Shown here: one piece after another, positions 20,387-31,932 of the stretch
Layout: every line of letters starts with the position of its first letter
How positions within the stretch are numbered: position 1 is the stretch's first letter
NCBI RefSeq assembly: GCF_023156195.1
Contig: NZ_JAKUKA010000001.1
Span: 4,154,001 to 4,218,000 of the forward strand
DNA from: Chitinophaga sedimenti
Lineage (GTDB): Bacteria > Bacteroidota > Bacteroidia > Chitinophagales > Chitinophagaceae
Length of the DNA: 64,000 nucleotides
Reading direction: 5' to 3'
Made by a program: the position numbers and the translations under genes
Notes under the pieces: model-generated
Told to the model about the DNA's origin: nothing
The model's database searches: none
What the model saw: the letters and a program-made list of their open reading frames with translations, nothing else

Positions 20387-20910
20387 TTTGCCGCTGTTCG
20401 GCCGGACATAAACGGATGGGTTACAGCCGGTTAGGGCAGTATGTTAAAAACAGGGAAGATTTCCACATTTAAAAAAATGATTACGGTTGAGACTGGTCAA
20501 AAAAGTGGTAAAGGAGACTGGATAAATTGGATTACCATGGGATAAGTCTGTCCGCAAGGGACGAGCCTGGCGAGTAATCCTCCGTAAGCTGTCAGGTCCT
20601 TCTACGTGTAAACCTTTACCCGGATTATTTAACAGGGGTGTAAACCTGGTTTAGGACGTGACAGGCGGTAGCACCGTTGCGCGATCGTTCAGACATACTA
20701 GGTTCATCCTAGGTTCATCCTAGGTTCAAGATAGGTTCGGGTTAGGTTCAGGAACCTAGCTTCAACCTAGGCACAACGAAGTATAAACGAACTATAAACG
20801 AAGGATGCAGCAGGGATGCTTATGGGGTCATTACAGCGGGGCTGAAGGGCGTAAAGGCGTTGAAGGGAGCGACGCAACGGCGGCTGGGAAGGGTTTTACG
20901 GCTGGTTGCC
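20387..20910. other. Intergenic region between the glucosaminidase gene and aspS
   Basis: No convincing coding frame. It holds an 11-bp repeat array (separate entry). The part at about 20540-20625 can fold: GTCC-GCAAG-GGAC near 20548-20560, and CCTGGC near 20568 can pair with GTCAGG near 20596. This may be a structured RNA or the glucosaminidase 5' leader. No known riboswitch was recognised. Confidence 0.4.
20698..20803. repeat. Degenerate 11-bp direct repeat array
   Basis: Five consecutive 11-bp units with core TAGGTTC begin at 20698, 20709, 20720, 20731 and 20742 (first two: CTAGGTTCATC). Inverted copies of the core (AACCTAG) follow around 20752-20770. A second family then appears, again at 11-bp steps: CACAACGAAGT, ATAAACGAACT, ATAAACGAAGG from about 20772. 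Unit length equals about one helical turn. Function is unknown. Confidence 0.8.
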
Positions 20911-20946
20911 AAAAAAGAAAAGCGGACCACCTGCCGGTGATCCGCT
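20911..20946 (-). terminator. Terminator of aspS
   Basis: Hairpin AGCGGA-CACC / GGTG-TCCGCT with one internal mismatch and a TGCC loop. On the minus strand it is followed by a T-rich run (TTTCTTTTTT). It lies 25 bp beyond the aspS stop. Confidence 0.75.
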
Positions 20947-20971
20947 TCCAATATGTACTTACTACCAAAGT

Positions 20972-22716
20972 CTATTTTTTCAATACCAGCTTGAGTTCGT
21001 CCAGTTGGGCCTGGTCGATTTCGCTGGGGGCATCGAGCATTACATCGCGGCCGGAGTTGTTTTTCGGGAAGGCGATGAAGTCGCGGATACTTTCTGAACC
21101 GCCGAGCAGGGAGCAAAGCCGGTCGAAACCAAAGGCGATGCCGCCGTGAGGAGGTGCACCGTACTCAAATGCGCCGAGCAGGAAACCGAATTTGTGGTTG
21201 GCTTCTTCGGGGCTCATACCCAGTGCGGCGAACATTTTTTCCTGCAGATCGCGCTGGTAAATACGGATAGAACCACCGCCGATCTCGGTGCCATTCAGCA
21301 CGATATCGTAAGCATTGGCTTTAATGTCCGCGTATTTGCTCAGGTCGTTCATCCACTCGATCTGCTCCGGTTTAGGGAAGTGAACGGGTGGTGACGGGCT
21401 ACCCAGCGGTTTTCTTCCTCCGCGTACTCGAACAGCGGGAAGTCGATCACCCACAGCGGAGCGTACACATTTTTGTCACGCAGGCCCAGGCGCTCGCCCA
21501 TTTCGAGACGCAGTTCGCTCATGGCTTTGCGGGTACGTTCTTCTTTACCGGCCAGCACCAGGATCAGGTCACCGGGTTCGGCTTTCGCCAGTTCCACGAA
21601 ACCTTTCAGTTTGGACTCGTCGAAAAATTTATCTACAGAGCTTTTCAGGCTGCCGTCGGCGCCGTAACGGATGTAGATGAGGCCACTCATGCCGATCTGC
21701 GGGCGTTTTACCCAGTCGGTGAGTTCGTCCAGCTGTTTACGGGTGTATTCGGCGCAACCTTTTGCGGCAATGGCCACTACCAGCTCTGCATCGTCGAACA
21801 CTTTAAAACCGTTGCCCTTAGCGGCTTCGGTAAAGTCTACCAGTTTCATTTCGAAACGGATATCCGGTTTATCGTTGCCGTAATATTTCATGGCATCGTC
21901 CCAGGTCATGCGCGGAAACGCTTCGCTGAACTCGATTCCCTTAATTTCTTTGAAGATGTATTTGGTCATGCCCTCAAACGTATTGAGGATGTCTTCCTGC
22001 TCCACGAAGCTCATTTCACAGTCGATCTGCGTGAACTCGCTGCCTGTCCGCACGCAAATCCTCGTCACGGAAGCATTTTACCACCTGGTAGTAACGGTCG
22101 TAACCGCTCACCATCAGCAACTGCTTAAACGTTTGCGGGCTTTGCGGCAGGGCGTAGAACTGGTTGTCGTTCATACGGCTGGGCACCACGAAGTCGCGCG
22201 CGCCTTCCGGGGTAGATTTGATCAGGAACGGCGTTTCGATGTCCATAAAGCCTTTGCCATCGAGGTAGTTGCGGGCAGCGCGGTTCACGCGGTAGCGCAG
22301 TTCGATGTTTTGCTTTACGGCGTTGCGGCGCAGATCGAGGTAGCGGAATTTCATCCGCAGCTCGTCGCCACCATCGGTATCGTCCTGGATGGTGAAAGGG
22401 GGCGTTTTGGCGCCGTTGAGTATAGTATATTCTGTAGCGGTGATTTCGATTTCACCGGTGGGGATATTTTTATTTTTAGCGGTGCGTTCGGTCACAGTTC
22501 CTTTCACTGGATCACGAACTCGCGGCCCAGGGGCTGCTCATCGAGCTGGGCGCTCAGGGTTTCGCCCAGCAACAGTTGTGTGATGCCGTAGCGGTCGCGC
22601 AGGTCAACGAAGGTGATGCTGCCAAATTTTCTTACCGTCTGAATCCAGCCGGCCAGCGTAACCTGCTGACCAACATGCTCCATGCGCAATTCTCCGCAAG
22701 TGTGCGATCTATACAT
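20972..22716 (-). CDS. aspS: Aspartyl-tRNA synthetase (four to five missing bases)
   Basis: Charges tRNA-Asp in the cytoplasm; about 582 residues when repaired, the normal bacterial length. N-terminal OB-fold anticodon domain ([20 protein letters not shown]), then class II motif 2 ([12 protein letters not shown]), the bacterial insertion domain, and motif 3 (GIAFGFDRL). Breaks: near 22507 (restored [16 protein letters not shown]), near 22036-22043 (the invariant RADRQPEFTQID needs one C and one G added) and near 21375-21377 ([14 protein letters not shown]). An essential single-copy gene cannot be this damaged in a living cell, so these are data errors. Confidence 0.95.
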
Positions 22717-22801
22717 ATACTTTGATTGTTCCTTTTAATATTGAGCCTGGCGGCGAAACCGTCAGGGCGTCAAATATACGGTTTGGTCCCCTTAATTTCT
22801 A

Positions 22802-23851
22802 TCAGGGCGCGTTAAAATACCGTTTAATATCGGTTTCGGGCAGCATCGGCTGGCCTTTCACCAGGTTTTGCGCGAACATCCAGGCCAGGTAAGGCGCCAG
22901 GGAGCAACCTTTCGTGCCCAGGCCATTCAGCACCCCCAGCTGCGTTACTGTAGGGTGCAGGCCCACTGCCGGACGGCGGTTCTTCGTACTCGGACGGATG
23001 GCCGCTATATGCCCCTCTACGGTGTAGGGTATCTTTAACAGCTCTGCCACCGAGGCCTCCAGGGCTGCACGCTGATCATCGCCCGGCGTGGCGTCTTCAA
23101 AATCCCAGTCGAAGTTGGAACCAGCCCAGTACAGGTCGTCGCCCTGTGGCACAAGGGTAATGCTTTTCTTTATAATATGCTGGTTATCAAGTCCGGGCGC
23201 TTTAATCAGCAGCGCCTCGCCTTTATTAGGCAGGAATGGAATTTCGTTCAGATAATAGTTACCGGTAATATCGGCGCCTTCGCAGAAGATCACGTAATCG
23301 GCAGTGATATCGCCATATTTCAGGCAATCACCGTCCATCGCCAGCTGCATTACATCTACCTGCTCTTCGTGCAGGCAGCCCATTTCCTTCAGGCGGTTGC
23401 GCCAGGCGGGCAGCAGGGTACGCAGGTTCACCGTGGCGCCCTGCACCCTGGCGGTACCGAGGGGCTGGTGAAACAGATCGGCAGTAGCTTCGGCCGGCGC
23501 AGGCTTAAAGTAAGCGTTCTGCGGGGCAGTATTTTGTCTTTTGGCAAAGGCGTCGCGCATTTGCTCCGACGGCCATACGTGCAGTATGTCGCGTTCGGAA
23601 AAGCAGCTGATGCCCAGTTCCTTTTCCATTTTGCGGTAGGTTTCCACGGCAAAAGGATAAAAAGTATCGTACATCCAGGCCAGCTCAAACTTGCGGCCCG
23701 AAACGGGATTGATAATGCCCGCCGCTACACGCGAGGAGCTGTTAGGCTTTTCCACGTCAAATACGTGGACGCTTTTTCCTTCCTGCATCAGGAACCAGCT
23801 GAGCATGGTGCCTGCAATGCCTTGTCCTACAATGATAAAATCGGTCTGCAT
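22802..23851 (-). CDS. FAD-dependent oxidoreductase of the D-amino acid oxidase family
   Basis: 349 residues, intact. The N-terminal dinucleotide-binding motif is IIVGQGIAGTMLSWFLMQEG, followed by RVAAGIINPVSGRKF and a DAO-family C-terminal region (HIAAIRPSTKNRRPAVG, LGTKGCSLAPYLAWM). These features resemble glycine oxidase and the C-terminal oxidase half of MnmC, but the methyltransferase half is absent. Substrate is unknown; it could be a secondary amine or a modified tRNA base. It is transcribed alone, downstream of a terminator hairpin. Confidence 0.8.
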   Translation of the reverse strand: MQTDFIIVGQGIAGTMLSWFLMQEGKSVHVFDVEKPNSSSRVAAGIINPVSGRKFELAWMYDTFYPFAVETYRKMEKELGISCFSERDILHVWPSEQMRDAFAKRQNTAPQNAYFKPAPAEATADLFHQPLGTARVQGATVNLRTLLPAWRNRLKEMGCLHEEQVDVMQLAMDGDCLKYGDITADYVIFCEGADITGNYYLNEIPFLPNKGEALLIKAPGLDNQHIIKKSITLVPQGDDLYWAGSNFDWDFEDATPGDDQRAALEASVAELLKIPYTVEGHIAAIRPSTKNRRPAVGLHPTVTQLGVLNGLGTKGCSLAPYLAWMFAQNLVKGQPMLPETDIKRYFNAP

Positions 23852-23882
23852 CCGGCAAAGGTGAGAAATTCTACCAAAAAGA

Positions 23883-23914
23883 AAAGCGGGTATGCATGAC
23901 TACATACCCACTTT
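23883..23914 (-). terminator. Terminator of the alpha-2-macroglobulin gene
   Basis: Stem GTGGGTATG / CATACCCGC with one mismatch, around a TAGTCATG-containing loop. On the minus strand it ends in CTTTTC. It lies about 20 bp past the A2M stop. Confidence 0.6.
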
Positions 23915-23931
23915 CTTTTATGTTGATGTGT

Positions 23932-26900
23932 TTATTCGGTTACCCTTACGGTAAGGCCCTCACTATGCGCACTAAACTCCGGCGCATACATGCTCTGCAC
24001 CGTACTGATGCCATTGGAATAAGTACCCGTATGTGTTACAACACCGGGTACTCGAACACATAAGTGCCCGGCCGTATATCGGAGAAGAAGAAGTTGGTCG
24101 ACGCATCTTTCGTGCTTTCGTAATACCCCGCCCCATCGCGCCAGCGGTAGCCGCTTAACACGTTTACCGGCTCAAAGCAGGCGGCGCGCAGGTCTTTGAG
24201 ATGCAGGTATTCCATTTCCCTGTGCACTTTCATGATGATACGCACCGTTACTTTATCGCCCACCTTTAAGGTATTGCCGCCAGTGATTTTTGTGAGCACC
24301 GACCCTTTTTATCGGTGCGCTGTATGTACAGTTCCTTTTCCAGGGTAAGCGGGGTGGACGAAGCAGTAATTTTGTCCATATCCTCGGAAGTACTGCCAGT
24401 ACAGGCCGCCCCATGCAGGCTGACCGTTACTGTTTTCCAGTTGCAGGGTTACGGCGCCCATATCGGCTGTTACTTCCTTGCCTTCGAAACGTTTGCGGAA
24501 ATAACCGGTACCAGCTTCACGCTGCCCGTTGCGGGAATCGATCAACTGTTTGCCAAGTGTTATCCGCACCTGCTGTTCTTCACTCAGCCAGTTGTTACCG
24601 ATCAGCAATGCATAACAGGCTTCTGAAGTGGCCTTGGTGGTGCTCCAGCTATTGGTCTGCTTATTTTTAAGCAACCATGTTTTAAGCGCGGTCACAAATG
24701 CACTGTCTTTCGTGACCTCATTAAACGCTTCTATCATTAATGACTGCGTTTCCACCGGCGCCTGATACCAGTAGTAACCCCCGCCCTCTTTCCAATACGC
24801 ACCTTCACCGGGTGTTGCTACGGCATGTTCTTTTACAGCGATTAATATCTCCTTCGCTGTTTTCGTGTCGCCGTCGCGATACAACGCGAGTGCGGCCAAC
24901 CCTTTGCTGTAGGTGTTATAATTGCTCCAGTTTGTTTTCAACTGTTTCAGGTAATACGCGTAGGCAGGTTTGCTGGCGGCGGGTATTACCCAGTCTTTAT
25001 AGAAACTGCGCATGTATAAATGATATACCATCCCGTAATATGCGGAGCTTTTATTTTTAATGTCGCGCTGGTACTGTTCCAGGATTTGCTGATCGAGATA
25101 GTTCAATGCATCGTGCATCATCACTTTAATCTCTTCATCATTCTCCACTCCTGTAATGCCCAGTTGCCGCAGGTGTCCGAACCCGGAAGCAATGTATTGT
25201 GTGATGTAGTAACTGCCGGGCATCCCTTTAAACCAGGAGAAGGAACCATCGCTGTTTTGCAGTGACCTTAGTTTACCTTTTATCGAATTCATCGAGCGCT
25301 CCATCAGTGAGAGATCGAATAACAATGCCAGCCGACGGCGTTGTTCCTGTTCATTTTTCGCCTCCAGCACCCAGGGTGTTTCCTGTAATAAGGCTGAGCG
25401 GAGATCTTCGTTCAATTCCAGCTTGCCGGACATTCCCGTCGTATCGGCCTGCCATTTTTCGAATACCGTTTTAATACGTGGCGTACTGTTCATCACATGT
25501 GTTCCGATAGCATTGGCATAAAGGCGGTTGAAGCTCTGTTCCGCACACTCGTACGGGTACTCCATCAGGTAAGGCAATGATTTAATCGCATCCCATACCG
25601 GGTTCGCGGTAAACTCCACGGTTAACGCATGCTGTTGTAAACCTTCGATCGTATCGCTTTGCAGGAGCTTTTCCATTTTGAAGGTGACAGGTTGACTTCC
25701 CTGAACCGGCAGTGGCATTGTTTCGGTAACGAGTATGCGGTTGCTGAGTACAGGCAGCGCATTTTCTTCACCATCGCTGTAATTACCCGCTTCGGCAATT
25801 ACACGGTACACCAGCGCATCGTTATATCCAAACGGTATTTGCAGCGGGAAACTCACCGCGGCACTTTGCTTTGCCTTTACCGTGAAATGCTGCACCGGAA
25901 AGATGTTCTGGAACCATCCGTCTACCGGCTGCATGGTAGTGGCATTCAGCAGTTCAAGCCGGGCATTGCCAATGAGTAGCGTATCGGCCAGACTGCTCAC
26001 TTTCACGGTTAATTCGATCTTATCACCTTCGCGGAGGAAGCGTGGCGCGTTAGGTTGCACCATAAGTGTTTTTTGGGTAACAACGTTCGTTTCTGTGTAT
26101 CCCACCTGCATGTCTTTGTTATGTGCCAGGGCCATGAATCGCCATTTGGTGAGCGCTTCCGGTGTGGTAAAACTAAAGGTAATGCTGCCCTTTGCATCGG
26201 TGCGTAATTGCGGAAGGAAGAAGGCTGTTTCGTTAAGATTTTTGCGGACGAGGGGAGTTGGTGTTGGGGTGGACGATGCCGGAGACGGCGGCGGTGCAGG
26301 AGCCAGCATTGCAGCTGAGAAATCGTCACTGGGCAAATCCCGTTGCTCTCTTATCACAACGCTGGTTGCCGCCCCGGTTACACTCCTTTTTGCTGTGCGC
26401 CATATCCGACTACCACCACTTCGTTAAGACTATCCTGCAGCGTGGATGTAGGCAAACCATACCCTTTGTTGTTAATCCGACCATCGGCCCTGCCAAGGTA
26501 ATTCCATCCGAACCAGTTCAACTGCGCATCATAAAAAGGCTTCGTAAGCTGCTGGCTATTCGGCCGCAGGTTCCAACCCTGGCTGTAACCGGCCCCGAAC
26601 CCGTCGTTGGACCATCGACTATATTGCCGGTAGGGCACACTCACAAAAGACGGTGTGGTCCAGTAATGCAGATACAGCTGATCGAGCGAGGCATCGTACA
26701 TGGCCGCCAACATTTCAGCCGCCACCTTTTGTTGCTTTTCATCGCGGATATTGATTGTCCAGGTTTGCTTTTCACCCGGCTCCAGTTTACTACGGAAGGT
26801 GGCGAACCGGAGCCCCAGGACTGTATTATCCCACTGTACGGAGATATTGCGCCGGGTACTATACAGGCGGTTATCTTTTACAAAAACATAATCCACTTCC

Positions 26901-29900
26901 AGCCCATCACGGTCCTCGTTGGTCAGCGTGAATGCTGTACGTTTCTTCTCCTGCGAAAGATGCATCCAGTTAATGGTCTGTTTATTCCGCCGCGTCACCA
27001 GTTCCAGCACATTTACATGTTGGGCGGATGTGCCGATAGCCATGCTGACTTTTTCACCGGGCTTACCTGCCGTATTGTTCTGCGAACTCCATAAGTAAGC
27101 TGGTACCGTTATAGATGGCTTACTTTCATCTTCCAGCAGCTTTGTTGTTTTCTGGTATACAGTATCTCCACGCGCATCCACGCCGGCCAGTTCAAACAAG
27201 TATACACCATCTTTCCAGTCCTTCACATTTACTTTTATCAGACTGCCAATACTGTCATAACTTTTAGACCATACCTGCTCCGCACGGGGCCAGTTATCTT
27301 CTGTCAGCGCTGCTTTATAATGATCGTAGGGGAAGTACTTTTCAAACTCCTCCTGTGACATCACAAACTGGTCGGGCACCTGCCAGAGACGATCCCGTTT
27401 TATGGTTGCGGGCGGCTGCAGGCGGGTGATGCGCACGGTAACCGGTACGGCAATGCGATACCCGGCCAGGTTCTGCGTACCTGTCCACAACCGCACGGTA
27501 TCTTTTGCGGCATCTTCCATTACCGATATTTGCGCCGCAACACCTTTGCGTGCCACGCTCACATATTGTTGTTCTTCCCTGGTTTCGCCGTTACGGTCGG
27601 TAACACCCGCATTTACCACGTAGGTCGCCATTTCCCTGCTACCCTGGTAACTGCCCGTATCGGTAGGAAAATGCAGGTAAAAATTACCGGCGCTGTCCGT
27701 AAACGTTTCTCCTTTCGCCACCAGTTCCTCCTGTTGCGCACCAGGCGCGATGCCACGCCCATAGTAGTTATACGTTCGCGGAAGCGTCACCTTATATTCC
27801 ACCTGCGCACCGTCGACCACGGCGCCACTCAAGGCCGTAGCCGTACCTTTAAGGTGGATAGTATCTCCGGCGCGGTAATGAACCCTGATCGTATCAAACG
27901 CAATGGAAAACTTAGGGCGTTTATACTCTTCCACTTTTATTGAATGAACACGCCCTTCCTCTTCATCTTCGATTTGAAACTCACCGTTCAGGAGTCCTGT
28001 TGGTATTTTAAGGCTGCCCGCATAAGACCCGTACTCATTCGTTTTTACCTTGATGGAATCTACTTCATCGCCATTGGCATTCAATAGTGCGATGCGGCTT
28101 GTATAACTCGCTTTCAATTTATCTTTACCTGCCTTCGCCGCGTTATGTTCTGTAACAATGCCTTTGAAATACACTGTTTGACCAGGACGATAAATGCTTC
28201 TATCGGTGAAGAACCATGTTTTGACTTGTATATTATTTGGTGTCGATGTGGGTAGTCGCGGATAGAAGGCCGCGCTTCTCAATGTGTCGTCATCCTTGCT
28301 GATTACCAGTGACTCGTGCCAACCGAGTGGAACAGGTATTATCGCCATTCCCATCGTGTCGGTATATAATGTTTTTGCGCTTGTGGTGCACAATACTTTC
28401 GCCTTGGAAACGGGCTTTCCGCTTTCACGATCCACGACAAATACCTGGTTGCCGTTATGAAAATAAGCGAGCGAAGAAATGCTTGTTTCGTGGGAAGCCA
28501 GGCTGCTGGAGTCAAGTTCAAAAGAAATAGTGTTAGCCGCCAGGATGATGTACTGTCCCACCGGCAGCGCATCTATTTTCACTTCCGCCGAGTGACTGTT
28601 GTAATCAAGCGGATCGGGCACCGGCTGCGCCCAGGACCGGACGGACGGCTGTTCCCGCAGTAACTTCCAATTATCTTTATAGCTATAATTCCGGGCGGCC
28701 GCCATCGCTTTTTCAGTCCCGCTGTTAAACGGATAATGCGGAAGTGCACGGTATTTATATTCCTGTATTGAACATACGCCAGAAAAGGTTTACCCGGTAG
28801 GTTCACCTGGCCGGTTCGAAACGATAACGTAGGATTCGTAATACTTAACAGTAACCGTTCGCTGTTCACCGCCCCGCTTGTACCCGGGTAACGGGCGATC
28901 GCCTTTTGCAGTAAGCGATCACCGCTTCCAGTTTAACCTCCCGGTTGCCGTCATCCACGGTGCCATAAATGTATTGGGCCAGCAGGTAATATACCTCACC
29001 CTGTTCTGGTAAGCCATCATATTCCTTCAACATCCGTTCCAATGCCTGCTGGTACGCGCTGGTATTTCCTTCTTGCGGAATGGCATCGTTGGCCCGCACA
29101 AAACTGATGCGGGCAAGGTCGGCATGCAGTATTGCCTGTTTATTGCCGGTGGCCAGCTTAAAAGCAAGCACCTGCTGGTGCAGTTGCAGCGCTTCGTAGC
29201 TGAGCGTGGAAAGCGTATCGGGATTAGCGAACCTGGATTTAATAAAAGTGGCCACGGGGGCGTAGCCTGCTTTATCGCTAATATAGAACCGGGAACGGGC
29301 ATTGTACGCCGATGATCCACCGGAGCTGTAGTAGGCCAGTGCACGGGAACTAAGCAGATCATACAGGGTGGGCTGCATGCTCCGGGTATTCTCTTCATTA
29401 TAAAGAATATCGTCGTACCGTTTGATGTCGCGTTGTTGCAGCATCTTCACATCGGCCAGGGAGGCGTGGTATGCCTTGCTGATTTCGCTATGCAGCCGGT
29501 CGGCACCCCAGCTGTTCATATCGCGGGCTGTGTCTATATCGATCCGGGTGCGGTTTTGAATCTTATAACTGTTACGCTGCAGGAATTGCCAGAGCACCTC
29601 GCCTTTCATGCTGTATAAAATGGCCCTGGCAGCTGGTTTTGCTTTAGGGAGATTTTTATTGATAAGGGTAAGATAGTTATCAAAGTTTTCCCGGTCGATG
29701 TTTGACTGCATGCGTATTTGCAGCAACATGGCCTTTAACCAGTTTACTTCGCTGTCGTCTTTCAGCGCACGGGCGTAGATGATGTCCAGTTCCTTTAAGG
29801 CCGATTTAGGCTGTGATTTTTCATAGTACTTGTTAACCTCGGCCCAGTGGGCGTCGTAATTAAACTGCTGTGCGGCCAGCCGCAGGGTAAAAAGCAGGCA

Positions 29901-29930
29901 GGTAAGTACAATGGCCGGGCGATGAAGCAT
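23932..29930 (-). CDS. Alpha-2-macroglobulin family protein (about 2000 residues, six frameshifts)
   Basis: Large envelope protein that in related bacteria traps proteases in the periplasm or at the surface. Start 29930: MLHRPAIVLTCLLFTLRLAA-QQ, a signal peptide without lipobox Cys. It has an N-terminal alpha-helical region, MG domains (MG2 with FFTDRSIYRPGQTVYFKGIV), a Pro-rich linker, the A2M core (KNLNETAFFLPQLRTDAKG), a thioester motif YPYECAEQSFNRLYAN, terpenoid-cyclase-like repeats and the end domain WQYFEDMDKIT. Breaks: 28904-28907, 28709-28713, 26387-26391, near 24386 (extra base), 24306-24310 and near 24042; the true stop is at 23932-23934 after GLTVRVTE. The linker carries NEVVVVGYGAQQKRSVTGA, the SusC-family signature. 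No penicillin-binding protein 1C gene is adjacent. Confidence 0.92.
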
Positions 29931-30060
29931 AATCAGGTTTTTATAGTAATGTAATGATTTTCCTATTGGGTGTATGATGACGAAAACGGGCAAATTGCAT
30001 AACAAGATGCAGAAAAGAACGGCGGCGGCTGAGGAAAGGGTTATTGCCGGTAACCACATA

Positions 30061-30091
30061 AAAAAAAGAGAGGCGCATAAAGCACCTCTCT
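30061..30091 (-). terminator. Terminator of sucD
   Basis: Stem GAGAGGTGC / GCGCCTCTC (one wobble) around TTTAT, followed on the minus strand by seven T residues. It lies 26 bp after the sucD stop. Confidence 0.8.
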
Positions 30092-30116
30092 CACCATATT
30101 AAAAGAGCTGAATTTA

Positions 30117-30995
30117 TCAGGCAGGAACACCTTTCAGTACTTCGGCCATTTTCTTGCCGAGGTCTGCCGGGCTGGCCACAACGTGTACGCCACATTCAGC
30201 CATGATTTTCATTTTCGCTGCTGCGGTATCGTCCGCACCACCGATGATGGCGCCGGCGTGACCCATGCGGCGGCCGGGAGGCGCTGTTTGGCCGGCGATG
30301 AAGCCAACCACGGGTTTAGTACCGTTTTCTTTGATCCAATGTGCTGCATCTGCTTCCATGCTACCGCCGATTTCGCCGATCATGATAATCGCGTCGGTTT
30401 CGGGATCGTTCATCAGCAGTTCCACCGCTTCTTTGGTGGGGGTACCGATGATCGGGTCGCCACCGATACCGATAGCAGTAGAAATACCGAGACCGGCTTT
30501 AACAACCTGGTCAGCGGCTTCATATGTGAGGGTACCGGATTTGGATACGATACCGATGCGTCCTTTTTGAAGATGAAGCCAGGCATGATACCTACTTTAG
30601 CTTCTTCCGCGGTGATTACACCGGGGCAGTTAGGCCCGATGAGGCGGGTATTTTTGCCCTGCAGGTAGTTTTTGGCTTTCACCATGTCCTGAACGGGGAT
30701 ACCTTCTGTAATACATACTACCAGCGCAATTCCGGCGTCGGCGGCTTCCATAATAGCATCTGCAGCAAAAGCGGGAGGTACAAAAATGATGGATACATCA
30801 GCCGCGGTAGCTTTAACCGCATCGGCCACGGTGTTAAATACCGGGCGCTCGGTGTTTGGAACCACCTTTACCGGGCGTTACGCCACCTACTACCTGTGTA
30901 CCGTACTCAATCATCTGTGTAGCATGGAAGGTACCTTCAGTTCCGGTAAATCCCTGCACAATTACTTTGCTATGCTTATTAACTAAAACACTCAT
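30117..30995 (-). CDS. sucD: Succinate-CoA ligase, alpha subunit (two frameshifts)
   Basis: TCA-cycle enzyme subunit of about 292 residues that converts succinyl-CoA to succinate with ATP or GTP formation. The N-terminal CoA-binding Rossmann domain starts [18 protein letters not shown], with GGVTPGKGG; the ligase domain carries GPNCPGVI and the phospho-His region [20 protein letters not shown]. Breaks: near 30855-30857 (one extra base; repaired [13 protein letters not shown]) and near 30562 (one missing base; [19 protein letters not shown]). The beta subunit gene sucC is not adjacent, so the subunits are encoded apart, as is common in Bacteroidota. Promoter-like box at 31045-31052. Confidence 0.95.
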
Positions 30996-31044
30996 CGCGC
31001 TTGGTTTATTGATTAATTTATTTGAACTATTGAAAACAGCCGGA

Positions 31045-31052
31045 CAAAAATA
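31045..31052 (-). promoter_or_regulatory. Bacteroidota -7 promoter box upstream of sucD
   Basis: Minus-strand TATTTTTG matches TAnnTTTG, 50 bases before the sucD ATG and downstream of the mlaF stop at 31081. No good -33 TTG was found. Confidence 0.4.
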
Positions 31053-31080
31053 AGGAAAAGGAGATAAGAAATGGGGAAAT

Positions 31081-31918
31081 TTAGGGTTTCCCCTCTTCGC
31101 CGGGTACGCTTCCGTCCGGACGCTGCTGGAGACGATCGCGCCAGTTTTTGTCCTTAAAAGTGTCCAACTGCCTCATTTCCTTGGCATCGCGGAGGAATTC
31201 GGAGGCGAAAATAAAGTCGTTCAGGCGCTTGTCTTTGCTGAATATGATTTCTTCGTTATTTCCCTCCCACTGTTTTTTACCCTCGAACATATACACGATA
31301 TGATCGCCGCTTTCCATTACGGTATTCATGTCGTGGGTGTTGATTACGGTGGTAATATTGTATTCTACAGTAATATCTTCAATGAGTTGGTCGATTACCA
31401 GGGAGGTTTGCGGATCCAGGCCGGAGTTGGGTTCGTCGCAAAACAGGTACTTCGGGTTAAGCACGATGGCCCGGGCAATGCCCACCCTTTTTTCATACCA
31501 CCGCTGATTTCCGCCGGATATTTGCGGCCGGCGTCTTTCAGGGCTACACGCTCCAGCACTTCCTGCACACGCCTCTTCTTTTCTTTGGAGCTGTCGCGCG
31601 TGAACATGTCCAAAGGAAACATAATATTTTCCTCTACGGTCATGGAATCAAACAGGGCTGAGCCCGGAACAGCATTCCTATTTCTTTACGGATCTCCTTA
31701 CGCTGGTTGTTATCCATGGCCGAAAAGTTTTTCCCGCCATAACGGATTTCGCCGCTATCGACCTCCATGAGGCCTACCATACACTTCATCATCACGGTTT
31801 TGCCGCTTCCGCTGGCGCCGATGATGAGGTTCATCTTACCGGCTTCCATCGTAACGGATACATCCTTCAGGATCTCTTTATCGCCAAAACCTTTTTTTAC
31901 ATTGACCAGTTCTATCAT
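31081..31918 (-). CDS. mlaF: ABC transporter ATP-binding protein, MlaF-like (two frameshifts)
   Basis: Cytoplasmic ATPase of about 279 residues for an Mla-type phospholipid transporter that keeps outer-membrane lipid asymmetry. Walker A is [16 protein letters not shown], the signature is [16 protein letters not shown], and Walker B is [13 protein letters not shown], followed by [13 protein letters not shown]. Breaks: 31663-31665 (restored [16 protein letters not shown]) and the A7-to-A6 run at 31489-31494. It starts 14 bp after the permease gene. The substrate-binding MlaD gene is not in this stretch. Assignment as mlaF rests on the pairing with an MlaE-type permease. Confidence 0.88.
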
Positions 31919-31932
31919 GCTCGTCGGTATTT

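Noticed and set aside
20698-20803. CRISPR array or attachment site
   Set aside because: Units are 11 bp without spacers, no cas gene is present, and the core drifts between copies.
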